Source: Lithobates sylvaticus
Taxonomy: Eukaryota; Chordata; Amphibia; Anura; Ranidae
DNA: 64,000 bases
Direction: 5' to 3'
Assembly: GCA_028564925.1 (NCBI GenBank)
Contig: CM053028.1
Coordinates: 622,562,255 to 622,626,254, forward strand
Under the pieces are notes generated by a model. It was not told where the DNA came from. It worked only from the letters and a program-made list of their open reading frames with translations, and did not search any database. The position numbers and the translations under genes were made by a program. Shown here in pieces: positions 9,385-19,493 of the stretch; the stretch's first letter is position 1; the number at the start of each line of letters is the position of its first letter.

Positions 9385-11865
9385 AAAGAGGTAGTGCTGC
9401 GCTGTATAATAAAGCTGTAGAGACTAAGGTATATTAAATAGGTATGCACACAAGTAAGTGCTGATTATGCAGAAGATAGTGGATGGTGTGAATTTTTTGC
9501 TTAAATCACATAAAATCGCATAACAGTGACATAGCTTAAAATTGCATGAAATCGCATAAAACATCATATTCAAAGGATAAATCCGTGAAAGGTGTGAATT
9601 TTTGTGCATAAATCGCATAAACGTGACATAGCTTAAAATTGCAAAAAATCGCATGAAATCGCATAAAACATCATATTCAAAGGATAAATCCGTGAGAGGT
9701 GTGCAGAGGTGTATCAAGTGAGAATGATGTGGGTGAATCACATAAAGTCATATAAAAATGACATCTCTTAAAATTGCATAGAAACGCATAAAAATCGCAT
9801 AAAGTTGCATCAAGCGTCACATTAAAATAAGGTGAATCTGTGATGGGCGTGCATAGAGTGCTGCGGTCAAGTACAAGTGGTTAAAAAATATGACACATAA
9901 AATAGTCGCAATAAAAGTTGCATCGGTGCATAAAACCAACTAGGTGGATAAGGATGTGTAAAAGGTAAGCATAGCCAAAAAAATTGAATACAATCAATAA
10001 ATAAGTAATGCAAAAGTGCAAGAACAGTCCGTGGGGGTGAGCCCTTTCCTAGTGTGGGCAAAGTGTGGTTTGCTATGGCGCTGGTGACAAATCCTGGTGG
10101 GGTATAACGGTATCGGTGCTGGTGGTTATTGTGACCAGTAGCTGCAGGTGGTTCCTGATCTTCCGTGGAATATAGTAATGGATGTACCCTTACCTTACCG
10201 CTGTAAGGTAACAGCGTGTATATGTGTTAGCTGGTTCTCAATGGGGCTTCTGTGTCCTATGGCGGGCGGCTCCCTTTAAATCCAGGTGTTTGGGCGTCTC
10301 TTTTACTGGGGTGTACGCTCTAGTTCAGGTGTATGTGTCTCGCAAAAATGGATAAGGAGAGGAAGGGTCTCGATAGTGTAGTACGTTTTTAAAAGGTTTT
10401 ATTCAATACAAGTAAAATACAGTAAACTCACATTTATGTTGCTCAAAATTGCATGGGATAAACGAGCATCGAGCTCGTACCTCGCTTCCGGTATCTAGTG
10501 TCCCTTTACGCGTATTCGTCACTGTCACATGACTTCTTCAGAGGTGGTTACTAGATGCCAGAAGTGTCCTTTTATTTGCTGTTAATTGGTATTGCCGGTG
10601 GCCATTTTGTTGTGGTCATTTCCACAGGAAGTGTCTCGGCGGCCATTTTTTTTTTTTTTTTTTGTGTGTCTGGTCGCCAGAGACGGCCCGGCGGCCATTT
10701 TAATGAAAGTCTGTAATGTAAACATCCGTTCTACGGCCAAGAGTATTCTCTGGTCACCGGAAGTGGTTCGGTTGTTTTGCTAGGGAGAAGTATATTCATA
10801 CAGTGGAGGCTAGCTGCAGATTAACGGCATACATAATATACCATAGTTAAATCTGGCTATATAGCCTAAAAGACACAGAAGCCCCATTGAGAACCAGCTA
10901 ACACATATACACGCTGTTACCTTACAGCGGTAAGGTAAGGGTACATCCATTACTATATTCCACGGAAGATCAGGAACCACCTGCAGCTACTGGTCACAAT
11001 AACCACCAGCACCGATACCGTTATACCCCACCAGGATTTGTCACCAGCGCCATAGCAAACCACACTTTGCCCACACTAGGAAAGGGCTCACCCCCACGGA
11101 CTGTTCTTGCACTTTTGCATTACTTATTTATTGATTGTATTCAATTTTTTTGGCTATGCTTACCTTTTACACATCCTTATCCACCTAGTTGGTTTTATGC
11201 ACCGATGCAACTTTTATTGCGACTATTTTATGTGTCATATTTTTTAACCACTTGTACTTGACCGCAGCACTCTATGCACGCCCATCACAGATTCACCTTA
11301 TTTTAATGTGACGCTTGATGCAACTTTATGCGATTTTTATGCGTTTCTATGCAATTTTAAGAGATGTCATTTTTATATGACTTTATGTGATTCACCCACA
11401 TCATTCTCACTTGATACACCTCTGCACACCTCTCACGGATTTATCCTTTGAATATGATGTTTTATGCGATTTCATGTGATTTTTTGCAATTTTAAGCTAT
11501 GTCACGTTTATGTGATTTATGCACAAAAATTCACACCTTTCACGGATTTATCCTTTGAATATGATGTTTTATGCGATTTCATGCAATTTTATGCAATTTT
11601 AAGCTATGTCACATTTATGCGATTTTATGTAATTTAAGCAAAAAATTCACACCATCCACTATCTTCTGCATAATCAGCACTTACTTGTGTGCATACCTAT
11701 TTAATATACCTTAGTCTCTACAGCTTTATTATACAGCGCAGCACTACCTCTTTACCTTACCTTAATTCCTTGGGATCCGATAGTTCCTATCAGTGCTTTG
11801 CCGCAGTATTCCATTAGCCCTATTTATTCACCAGGCAAGCGCAGAGATACATACTATACCATACA
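9385..11865 (-). mobile_element. Fold-back retroposon 2 with hammerhead ribozyme in the loop
   Basis: The left arm (9385-10255, ~870 bp) is repeated as reverse complement at 10872-11754. Even a 64-residue open frame is encoded identically in both arms on opposite strands. The 616-bp loop holds a near-consensus hammerhead (10486-10563, minus strand) followed on the same strand by GAATAAAACC near 10405. A 111-bp tail (11755-11865) follows the right arm. The direct repeat AGGTGTGAAAAAA at 9371-9383 and 11866-11878 is the target duplication within a Tc1 relic. The plan is the same as at 3513-4868. No protein is supported. Confidence 0.85.
10486..10563 (-). ncRNA. Type I hammerhead ribozyme motif
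   Basis: On the minus strand, CTGAAGA (10535-10541) matches the CUGANGA box. Stem II GTCA/TGAC follows, then a GAA-type box with one irregularity, then ACGCGTA, whose U and A would be U16.1 and the cleavage base. The core is closed by CCT/AGG. Stem I continues across an internal loop into ATCTAGT/ACTAGAT and beyond (10486-10499 with 10550-10563). The short palindromic ACGCGT as stem III recalls natural hammerheads that work as dimers. Activity is untested. Confidence 0.75.
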
Positions 11866-11939
11866 GGTGTGAAAAAATGCTGTCAATGATAAATGCTTTC
11901 AGAAATAAAAGTGATAATAGTTTAGTTTATTTTTATCAT

Positions 11940-12183
11940 TTAATAAAATGGAAAGTAAAGAACGGAAAGAAAATCCAAATCAAATTGGTGTGACCGCCCT
12001 TTTTCCTTCAAACCAGCATCAATTTTTCTAGGTACACTTGCACACAGTGTTTGAAGTAACTCGGCAGGTAAGTTGTTCAAAACATCCTGGAGAACTAACC
12101 ACCGATCTTCTGTATATGTTGGCTGCCTCAAATCCTTCTGTCTCGTCATGTAATCCCAGACAGACTCCATGATGTTGAGATCA
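11940..12183 (-). pseudogene. Tc1-like transposase, C-terminal fragment
   Basis: The minus-strand peptide contains ESVWDYMTRQKDLRQPT and LNNLPAELLQTLCASVP, the C-terminal region just after the catalytic glutamate of Tc1 DDE transposases. The DD portion and N-terminal HTH are absent. It is a relic without function. Confidence 0.8.
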
Positions 12184-12439
12184 CAGGTCCCAGGAGGCTG
12201 CAGGACCGTTTACAAAGTGTGGTGCATCTCATGCATGTGCAGTGGGAAGCCAGTTATGAAGCTGCAAGGTGTCACAGCCGGCTTCCCCCAGTAAACATGG
12301 CAGAGTCAGGGACCTGAAGACTGGAGAAGAATCGGCCCACTTGAGGACAATGCTGCATCATGGGACAGGTAAGTGTCCTTTTTATTAAAAGTCAGCAGCT
12401 ACAGGATTTGTAGCTACTGAGTTTTAATTTTTTTTTTTT

Positions 12440-13436
12440 TTTTTAAAGCCCAAATGAGGTCTCCATGGGTCAGACTTGTTTTTACAGCACATCCCACAGT
12501 CGCTTCGTGGAGATCTGGAGAATTTGGGGGAGGGCAAGCCATCATCTTTTTAAGTCGTTGAATTTAAGAATGGTTTGAGGAACACATCAGACCAGGCCAC
12601 CTTCTTCTAATGCTCCGTGGCCCAGTTCTGATGCTAACGTGCCCATTGTAGGAATGTTTGGCTGTGGACACGGGTCAGCATGGACATCCTGACTGGTCTG
12701 CAGCCACAGAGCCCCATATGTAACAAACTGCAATGCTCTGTGTGTTCTGACACCTTTCTATCAGAACCAGCATTCACTTTTTCAGCAATTTGAGGTACAG
12801 GAGTTCTTCTACTGCAGCCTTTCTCAACACAGAGGAACCCTTGAAATAGTTCTCCAGTCTCGGGGAACCCCTTCTAAAAATTAGAAATCTACAACTCATG
12901 ATTCATTAGTGTGATGGTCAGTGGGAAGGATGGTCCTTACACTTGTGGTCATTGGGAAGAATTACCTCCTTACAGATGGCTAAAAAGATCAATGGTGTCG
13001 GTGGGAACTTAGCCGAGAGGCAGAAATGGCCCCAGGCTGAAGGAACCCTGGTTGAGAATCGCTGTTCTACTGTAGTCTCTGACTACACAGGCCCGCCTTC
13101 CTTCACCATGTACATCAATGAGCCTTGGCTGCCCATCACCATGTTGCTGGTTGGCCGGTTTTCCTTCCTTGGACCACTTTTAATCAGTCCTGACCACTGC
13201 AGACCTGGAACATGCCACAGGAGCTGCAGTTCTGTAGTACCTCGGACTTCTGTCAAATTTTCTCAAATACTTGCGCTTGTCCAATATTTTTTTTTTTTTT
13301 TTTTTTTTCTGTTTTCAGCAGCAACATGTTTACTTGCTGTCTAATGTGTCCCACCCACTTTCAGATGTAGTTTTAACAAGATAATCAATGTTATTCACTT
13401 TACCTGTCAGTGGTCATAATGTTATGGCTGATTGGT
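12440..13436 (-). mobile_element. Tc1-like relic (TIR with 'caatcagccataac')
   Basis: Read on the minus strand, it starts at 13436 with ACACCAATCAGCCATAACAT and follows the family's transposase region in broken form, with several large losses. The same family recurs at 61510-61980 on the plus strand and in unit 2. A hAT element is inserted at 12814-13063. No usable frame remains. Confidence 0.75.
12814..13063. mobile_element. hAT MITE, 250 bp, inside the Tc1 relic
   Basis: The ends are GCAGCCTTTCTCAACACAG and GGTTGAGAATCGCT. The right duplication is GTTCTACT (13064-13071). The left copy in unit 1 carries three extra bases, but in unit 2 it is perfect (24813-24820). Confidence 0.85.
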
Positions 13437-13559
13437 GTGCGTATCACCTGTATCCCTTGTAGGGATACAGATGACCACCCTCCACTGACCACCTAATTCA
13501 GCGGCGCTTGCTTCTTCTCTTCCCTTGGAGACAGCAGGGATAATCCAACACTGGCGAGG

Positions 13560-13705
13560 CTGCAGATGGGCACTGAACAGGCTGCATTGTTGGTCAATTT
13601 AGAGGCTGCAGATGGGCGCTCAGCAGGGTGCATTGATGGGCAATTTATAGGCTGCAGATGGGCACTGAACAGGCTGCATTGTTGGTCAATTTAGAGGCTG
13701 CAGAT
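13560..13705. repeat. ~44-bp tandem repeat, about 3.5 copies
   Basis: The unit is 'aggctgcagatgggcactga' followed by 'acaggctgcattg.tgg.caattta'. Unit 2 (25570-25680) has one copy fewer. Confidence 0.8.
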
Positions 13706-13789
13706 GGCTGCAAACTTCCATGTTTACTGGGGGAAGCCGGCTGTGACACCTTGCAGCTTCATAAAATTGGGGTGCGTGTCATACACCAA

Positions 13790-14275
13790 TAAATACGGTA
13801 TTTTCAGCCGGCGATTCCCTGCACCGTAAAAAAAAAAAAAAAAATAGCAGCAGCTGTTCAGCCACTTGATTGTTTTTACAGGCGGTGGGAGGGGACATTG
13901 TCCCCCCACCTCCCTCCAGTGCTTCTACTGGCTCACCCATGTGATTGCGAGCCAGAGAGGGAATCCGCCGGTGGTGGATGTTAACTATAGAGAAAACCGC
14001 AGACCAGTTCGTCCCCAGCAGTCTCTATGACCTTTGGAGGCCCAGGCACAACATTGATGTCACGTCCAGCCTGGCAGGTGTAAACATGCCGTGTACTTGG
14101 CTGAAAAGACCAAGATCATTTTTTTTTTTATCCCCGTCTTTTTCTGCCTAGGGGAGAGATGTGGGGTCCCATAGACCCCACATTTCTCTATAAAGAGGAC
14201 CTGTCATGCCCTATTTCTATTACTAGGGATGTATACATTCCTTGTAATAAGAATAAAAGTGATCAAAAAAAAAAA
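13790..14275. mobile_element. TTAA MITE interior fragment
   Basis: It parallels 2440-2840 ('ccccag.cat/gtctctatgacc', 'gatgtcacgtcc', 'ccttgtaata'). It is interrupted by the Tc1 cluster at about 14279 and resumes near 17300. Confidence 0.6.
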
Positions 14276-14478
14276 AATTTTTATTATATCTTTTCATGTC
14301 CCAACACTGAAGAAATGACACTTTGCTACAATGTAAAGTAGTGAGTGTACAGCTTGTATAACAGTGTCAATTTGCTGTCCCCTCAAAATAGCTAAAAACA
14401 CAGCCATTATTGTCTAAACCGCTGGCAACAAAAGTGAGTACATCCCTAAGTGAAAATGTCCAAATTGGGCCCAAAGCG

Positions 14479-16002
14479 TCAATATTTTGTGTGGCCACCA
14501 TTATTTTCCAGCACTGCCTTAACCCTCTTGGGCATGGAGTTCACCAGAGCTTCACAGGTTACTACTGGAGTCCTCTTCCACTCCTCCATGATGACATCAC
14601 GGAGCTGGTGGATGTTAGAAACCTTATGCTCCTCTCCCTTCCGTTTGAGGATGCCCCACAGATGCTCAATAGGGTTTCGGTCTGGAGACATGCTTGGCCA
14701 GTCCATCACCTATCCTATAAGCCCCATATACACTATTAGATTTTCTGCAGATTTTTGTCTTCAGATTTACCAAAACCATATAATATGAGGTCAAACCTTA
14801 AGGGCTCTTTCACACGGACGTGTCCGTGTACGGAGCCGGCTCTCCACAGCGGGGGATCGCTCCATCGATTCCCCACTGTGCAGGAAGATGACAGGTCTGT
14901 CTCTGCACTCTGTGCAGGGATGGACCTGTCAGAGCGCCGCTCTCCCCTATGGGGGATCGGATGACGACGGACACACTTTTTCGAATCGGAGCGGGTCGGA
15001 TGTCAGTGGACATGTCACCACTGACATCCGTCCCTCCATAAAGGTCTATGGAGGGTCCGTTCAGGTCCGCCAAAAAAAACTGACAGGCGGACCTGAACGG
15101 ACCGTCCGTGTGTAAGAGCCCTAAGAGTTTCAATTTGTATGCAATCAGGCAGGCCCTTGCACTACATAATTTTGGTAAATCTGCAGACAATCTAATAGTG
15201 TATATGGGGCTTTACCCTCAGCTTCTTTAGCAAGGTAGTGGTTGTCTTGAAAGTGTGTTTGGGGTTGTTATGTTGGAATACTGCCCTGCGGCCCACAGTC
15301 TCTGAAGGGAGGGGATCATGCTCTGCTTCAGTATATCACAGTACATGTTGGCATTAATGGTTCCCTCAATGAACTGTAGCTCCCCAGTGCCGGCAGCACT
15401 CATGCAGCCCCAGACCATGACACTCCCACCACCATGCTTGATTGTAGGCAAGACACACTTGTCTTTATATTCCTCACCTGGTTGCCGCCACACACGCTTG
15501 ACACCATCTAAACCAAATAAGTTTATCTTGGTCTCATCAGACCCCAAAACATGGTTCCAGTTATCCATGCCTTTAGTCTGCTTATCTTCAGCAAACTGTT
15601 TGCAGGCTTTCTTGAGCATCATCTTTAGAAGAGGCTTCCTTCTGGGACGACAGCCATGCAGACCAACTTGATGCAGTGTGCGGCGTATGGTCTGAGCACT
15701 GACAGGCTGACCCCACCCCCCCCCCACCCCTTCAACCTCTGCAGCAATGCTGGCAGCACTCATACATCTATTTCCCAAAGACAACCTCTCGATAAGACGC
15801 TGAGCACGTGCACTCAACTTTTTTGGTCAACCATGGCAAAGTCTGTTCTGAGTGGAACCTGTCCTGTTAAACCGCTGTATGGTCTTGGCCACCATGCTGC
15901 AATCTTGGCAATATTTTTATAGCCTAGGCCATCTTTATGTAGAGCAACAATTCTTTTTTTTTTTTTCAGATCCTCAGGGAGTTCGTTGGCATGAGGTGCC
16001 AT
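14479..16002 (-). pseudogene. Tc1-like transposase, disrupted
   Basis: Read 3' to 5' on the plus strand, the N-terminal HTH region (MAPHANELPEDLKKK, 15814-16002) is followed by the second HTH and catalytic part (15227-15817) with NHVLGSDETKINLFG and [14 protein letters not shown]. After a 490-bp MITE insertion comes the C-terminal part (14479-14709) with SPDRNPIEHLWGIL. The residue before SDETK is Gly where Trp is usual, and the N-terminal and middle parts are in different frames. The DDE residues are D of SDETK, D of the lost DNDPKH segment, and E of NPIEHLW. It is non-functional. Confidence 0.85.
14724..15213. mobile_element. MITE inside Tc1-A, itself carrying a nested MITE
   Basis: The outer inverted ends are AGCCCCATATACACTATTAG and its reverse complement at about 15191-15213. 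The nested element (about 14810-15121) has ends GGGCTCTTTCACACGGACG and CCGTGTGTAAGAGCCC with TAA on both sides, a Harbinger-like 3-bp duplication. Confidence 0.8.
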
Positions 16003-16189
16003 GTTGAACTTTCAGTGACCAGTATGAGAGAGTGAGAGCGATAACACACCTGCTCCCCCTTCACACCTGAGACCTTGTAACACTAACGAGTCACATGACA
16101 ACAGGGAGGGAAAATGGCTAATTAAGCCTAATTTGGACATTTTCACTTAGGGGTGTACTCACTTTTGTTGCCAGCGGTTTAGACATTAA

Positions 16190-16540
16190 CCACTTAACCA
16201 CCAGCATCCAGGCCAATTCTGACATTTCTCTCCTACATGTAAAATTCATAATTTTTTTTTGCTGGAAAATTACATAGAACCCCCAAACATTATATATGTT
16301 TTGTTAGCAAAGACCCTAGAGAATACAATGGCGTATCTCGCACAGTATTTGCGCAGCAATTTTTCAAAACACGTTTTTTTTTTTTTGGAAAAAAAAGTTT
16401 CATGCTTTTAAAAAAAAAAAAACCTAAGTTAGCCCAATTTTTTTTTTTGCATAATGTGAAAGATGAAGTTACGCCGAGTAAATAGATACATAACATGTCA
16501 CGTTTCAAAATTGCAGACGCTCATGGAATGGCGCCAAACT
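16190..16540. mobile_element. TTAA MITE fragment inserted in Tc1-A
   Basis: It begins CCACTTAACCACCAGC right after the TTAA of the Tc1 end. It ends where Tc1-B sequence begins. The corresponding unit 2 block is 29600-29930. Confidence 0.7.
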
Positions 16541-17251
16541 TCGGTTCCAAGCATGATGGTGGGAGTGTCATGGTCTGGGGCTGCATAAGTGTTGCCAGCA
16601 CTGGGGAGCTACAGTTCATTGAGGGAACCATGAATGCCAACATGTGCTGTGACATACTGAAGCAGAGCATGATCCTCTCCCTTCAGAGACTGGGCCGCAG
16701 GGCAGTATTCCAACATAATAACGACCCCAAACACACCTCCAAGATGACCATTGCCTTGCTAAAGAAGCTGAGGGTAAAGGTGATGGACTGGCCAAGCATG
16801 TCTCCAGACCTAAACCCTATTGAGCATCTGTGGGACAACCTCAAACAGAAGGTAGAGGAGCGCAAGGTCTCTAACATCCACTAGCTCTGTGATATCATCA
16901 TGGAGGAGTGGAAGAGGACTCCAGTGGCAATCTGTGAAGCTCTGGTGAACTCCATGCCCAAGAGGGTTAAAGCAGTGCTGGAAAATAATGGAGGCCACAC
17001 AAAATATTGACACTTTGTGCCCAATTTGGACATTTTCACTTAGGGGTGTACTCACTTTTGTTGCCAGCGGTTTAGACATTAATGGCTGTGTGTTGAGTTA
17101 TTTTGAGGGGACAGCAAATTTACACTGTTATACAAGAGGCACTCACTACTTTACATTGTAGACAAGTGTAATTTCTTCAGTGTTGTCACATGAAAAGATA
17201 GAATAAAATATTTACAAAAATTTGAGGGGTGTACTTACTTTTGTGAGATAC

Positions 17252-17257
<6 letters not shown>
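16541..17257 (+). mobile_element. Tc1-like transposon B, 5'-truncated
   Basis: This is the same family as Tc1-A but in plus orientation. It starts inside the transposase ([19 protein letters not shown]) and runs to the right terminal repeat ending GTGAGATACTGTGTG. An open frame (16495-16884) retains DPKHTSKMT and [11 protein letters not shown] but stops early. The 5' half is lost. Confidence 0.8.

Positions 17258-17300
<43 letters not shown>
17258..17300. repeat. (TA)n microsatellite
   Basis: About 20 TA units at the Tc1-B end, as expected when Tc1 targets TA-rich sites. In unit 2 the array is 30646-30703. Confidence 0.95.
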
Positions 17301-17304
<4 letters not shown>

Positions 17305-18663
17305 TAAAGCACCCCTGTCCCCTTGTGCTCGCACGGAGGAGCGCCCACATTTGTAAACGACGTTCAAACCACACATGTGGGGTATCGCCACAAACGTTAG
17401 AACAAGAGCAATAATTCTAGCCCAAGACCTCCTCTGTAACTCTATAACAGGTAACCTGTAAACATTTTTAAAGTGTACCTGGTGGAGAAACCCTTGTTGG
17501 CAAGCACAGAGGTAAGACGTTTCTTGTGGTTGGAAACCAGGTTTGCCCACATCTCAGAGCAAAAAAGAAGGGTGAGACGAACCGGCCATTGGGGGCGTCC
17601 TGGGGAGAAAAGCGGCTACAAGGGCAGCAAAAAGGCATCACTGTAATCTGAAATAAGTATACAACAATATATTTATTTAATATACGGATAAAAATATGTT
17701 AAGTGAACTGAAAATTAATTAACATACAAACTGAACGTTTGTTAGGTTCCACACTACAGAAAGAGTTGTGGAACTAACACAATGGGGAAACAAACAAAAC
17801 ATGTCACCAGCTACTACTAAGGCTATTGCCGAAACGCGTCAGTTTTTTATTGTCACTCTGATGTACCAATAAACAACACTTCAAGGATTACAGTGTTGCC
17901 GGCTCTTCTTACTACTGAAACAAAACATGTAACAAGGTCCGGACGCCGGAAAAACCCATACACACAGAGACCACCAGTGGAAAAGACAACATGAGGGAGG
18001 GAGCAATTGCACTCAGGAAAAATTCCCATGAAGGCGGACTGTGGGTGTATGGCCCCCAGGGGCTTCAGAAGAGCAAAAGAATGTGGTAGGACCGCTGATA
18101 GCTGAATCAAAACTAGCAATTGTAATGGATGGCGGTGAAGGATCTCAGGCCATAGTGCAGAGCAGGATGCTGCAAAAGATGACACCTCAAAATAATGCAC
18201 AGGGAATGAATGGAAAAGATGGCAGCTGTCACATAGGGAAATCCCATGAGGTGAACAGATGAGTTCCTGTAGTTGTTGACATCAAGTGAATGAGTCCCAG
18301 GAGGCTGTAAATATGCTCTGCATTGATACGGGAATGTGGTTGGTGATGAACATCATGCTATGTGACTTAAGCCAACTCTAACTTCATGGAAAACATACTG
18401 TGGAGTGTCCCAGGTGGAAAGTATCTATCTATGTATGCTGCCTTTGCTAGTCTTCTGTGCCACTAACAGATGTGGCAAGCTCATAATTGTACAAAATATA
18501 TGGAGAAATACATATTACCTCAGGTCAGGACAGCACATACAGAGGCAGACAGGAGACACAGTCAGAATCTGAGGTAAGTCCTTTACCTGGCAGGACTGCA
18601 GAGAATATTGGGCCTGCATGCAGTCTGCAGTGGCAGAGAAATGAAATTGCACAGGTTGCCTCA
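17301..18663. other. Unassigned repeat block with a hammerhead-like motif
   Basis: 17301-17480 is TTAA MITE interior. The remainder has no gene and no clear ends. It includes the motif at 17814-17840 with AATAAA near 17867, and is present almost unchanged in unit 2 (30720-32100). Confidence 0.5.
17814..17840 (+). ncRNA. Hammerhead-like motif, degenerate
   Basis: CTACTAA stands where CUGANGA is expected, then stem II GGC/GCC, GAAA and ACGCGTC. An AATAAA signal follows about 25 nt downstream. The 3' half is canonical and the 5' box is eroded. The unit 2 copy is at 31251-31280. Confidence 0.5.
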
Positions 18664-18671
18664 CAAGGATG

Positions 18672-19485
18672 CAGGGCTGGTGCAAGGATTTTTGACACCC
18701 TAGGCGAAACCTAATTTTGCCGCCCCCCTTGACTCCACCCCTGCCCTGCCTTTTCCTTGCCCATGTAAACCCCACCTTTTTAACGAAGCACCCATAAAAT
18801 GCAGCCCACCAGCGCCCATCAATGCAACCTACCAGCGCCCATCAAATGCAGCCTACCAGCGCCCATCAATGCAGCCTACCAGTGCCCATCAATGCAGCCC
18901 ACCAGTGCCCATCAATGCAGCCTACCAGTGCCCATCAATGCAGCCCACCAGCGCCCATCAAATGCAGCCTACCAGTGCCCATCAATGCAGCCTACCAGCG
19001 TCCATCAATGCAGCCTACCAGTGCCCATCAATGCAGCCCACCAGCGCCCATCAAATGCAGCCTACCAGCGCCCATCAATGCAGCCTACCAGCGCCCATCA
19101 AATGCAGCCTACCAGCGCCCATCAAATGCAGCCTCACCAGCGCACATCAATGCAGCCTACCAGCGCCCATCAAGTGCAGCCTCACCAGTGCACATCAATG
19201 CAGCCTCACCAGCGCCCATCACATTTAGCCTCACCAGGACCCATCAAATGCATCCTACCAGTGCCCATCAATGAATGTTTGCTTTGTCGGGACACAGACA
19301 CAGTCCTTCACCGCCACTGCGCCTCTGACACTATCTGTGAACAGAGGGGTGGCTGCCTGCTGATGCTGAGACTTAGTTGCTTGCTGTAGAGAGAAGAGAG
19401 TAGGAAAACCAGTGTCCGGCGCCCCCTAGGCAGCAATGGCGCCCTAGGCGGCTGCCTAGTTTGCCTAGTGGTAGCACCGGCCCTG
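18672..19485. mobile_element. hAT element with internal minisatellite, 814 bp
   Basis: The ends are CAGGGCTGGTGCAAGGA and GTAGCACCGGCCCTG. The 8-bp duplication CAAGGATG is perfect (18664-18671 and 19486-19493). A 23-bp minisatellite fills 18800-19275. No transposase is seen. Confidence 0.93.
18800..19275. repeat. 23-bp minisatellite, about 20 copies
   Basis: The unit is approximately 'cagcctaccagcgcccatca' plus 'atg'. The same array in unit 2 (32237-32575) is about 137 bp shorter, so it changed length after the duplication. Confidence 0.95.
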
Positions 19486-19493
19486 CAAGGATG

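Larger units (their letters stand above)
9346..12183 (-). mobile_element. Tc1-like relic split by a fold-back retroposon
   Basis: The right terminal sequence ('ggtactgttcaaaagtctta' at about 9348) is a widespread Tc1 end in fish and frogs. It continues at 11866 after the inserted retroposon (9385-11865), then runs through a minus-strand transposase C-terminal fragment. The other end is missing; homology fades after about 12180. Confidence 0.8.
12252..13768. repeat. Block bounded by ~48-bp inverted repeats
   Basis: 'gaagctgcaaggtgtcacag' with the adjoining 'ccggcttcccccagtaaac' (about 12258-12296) reappears in reverse complement at about 13712-13755. The block encloses a Tc1 relic and a tandem array. 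The tandem duplication (unit 1) starts exactly at the inner edge of the left arm (12297). Confidence 0.7.
14279..16189 (-). mobile_element. Tc1-like transposon A (TIR with 'gtgagtacacccct')
   Basis: The left long inverted repeat begins near 14279. A minus-strand transposase is split by a MITE at 14724-15213. The right terminal repeat stops at GACATTAA (about 16189), where a TTAA MITE fragment begins; TTAA lies inside the Tc1 sequence, which explains that insertion. Closely similar Tc1 copies are common in fish and frog genomes (recalled). Confidence 0.85.

Noticed and set aside
9867-11261. Identical 64-residue frame in both fold-back arms as a gene
   Set aside because: The identity follows from the inverted duplication; no domain, start context or codon pattern supports it.
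18799-19389. 196-codon PTSAHQ-type repeat frame
   Set aside because: 23-bp hAT-internal minisatellite; differs in length between duplicated copies and has no conserved ends.
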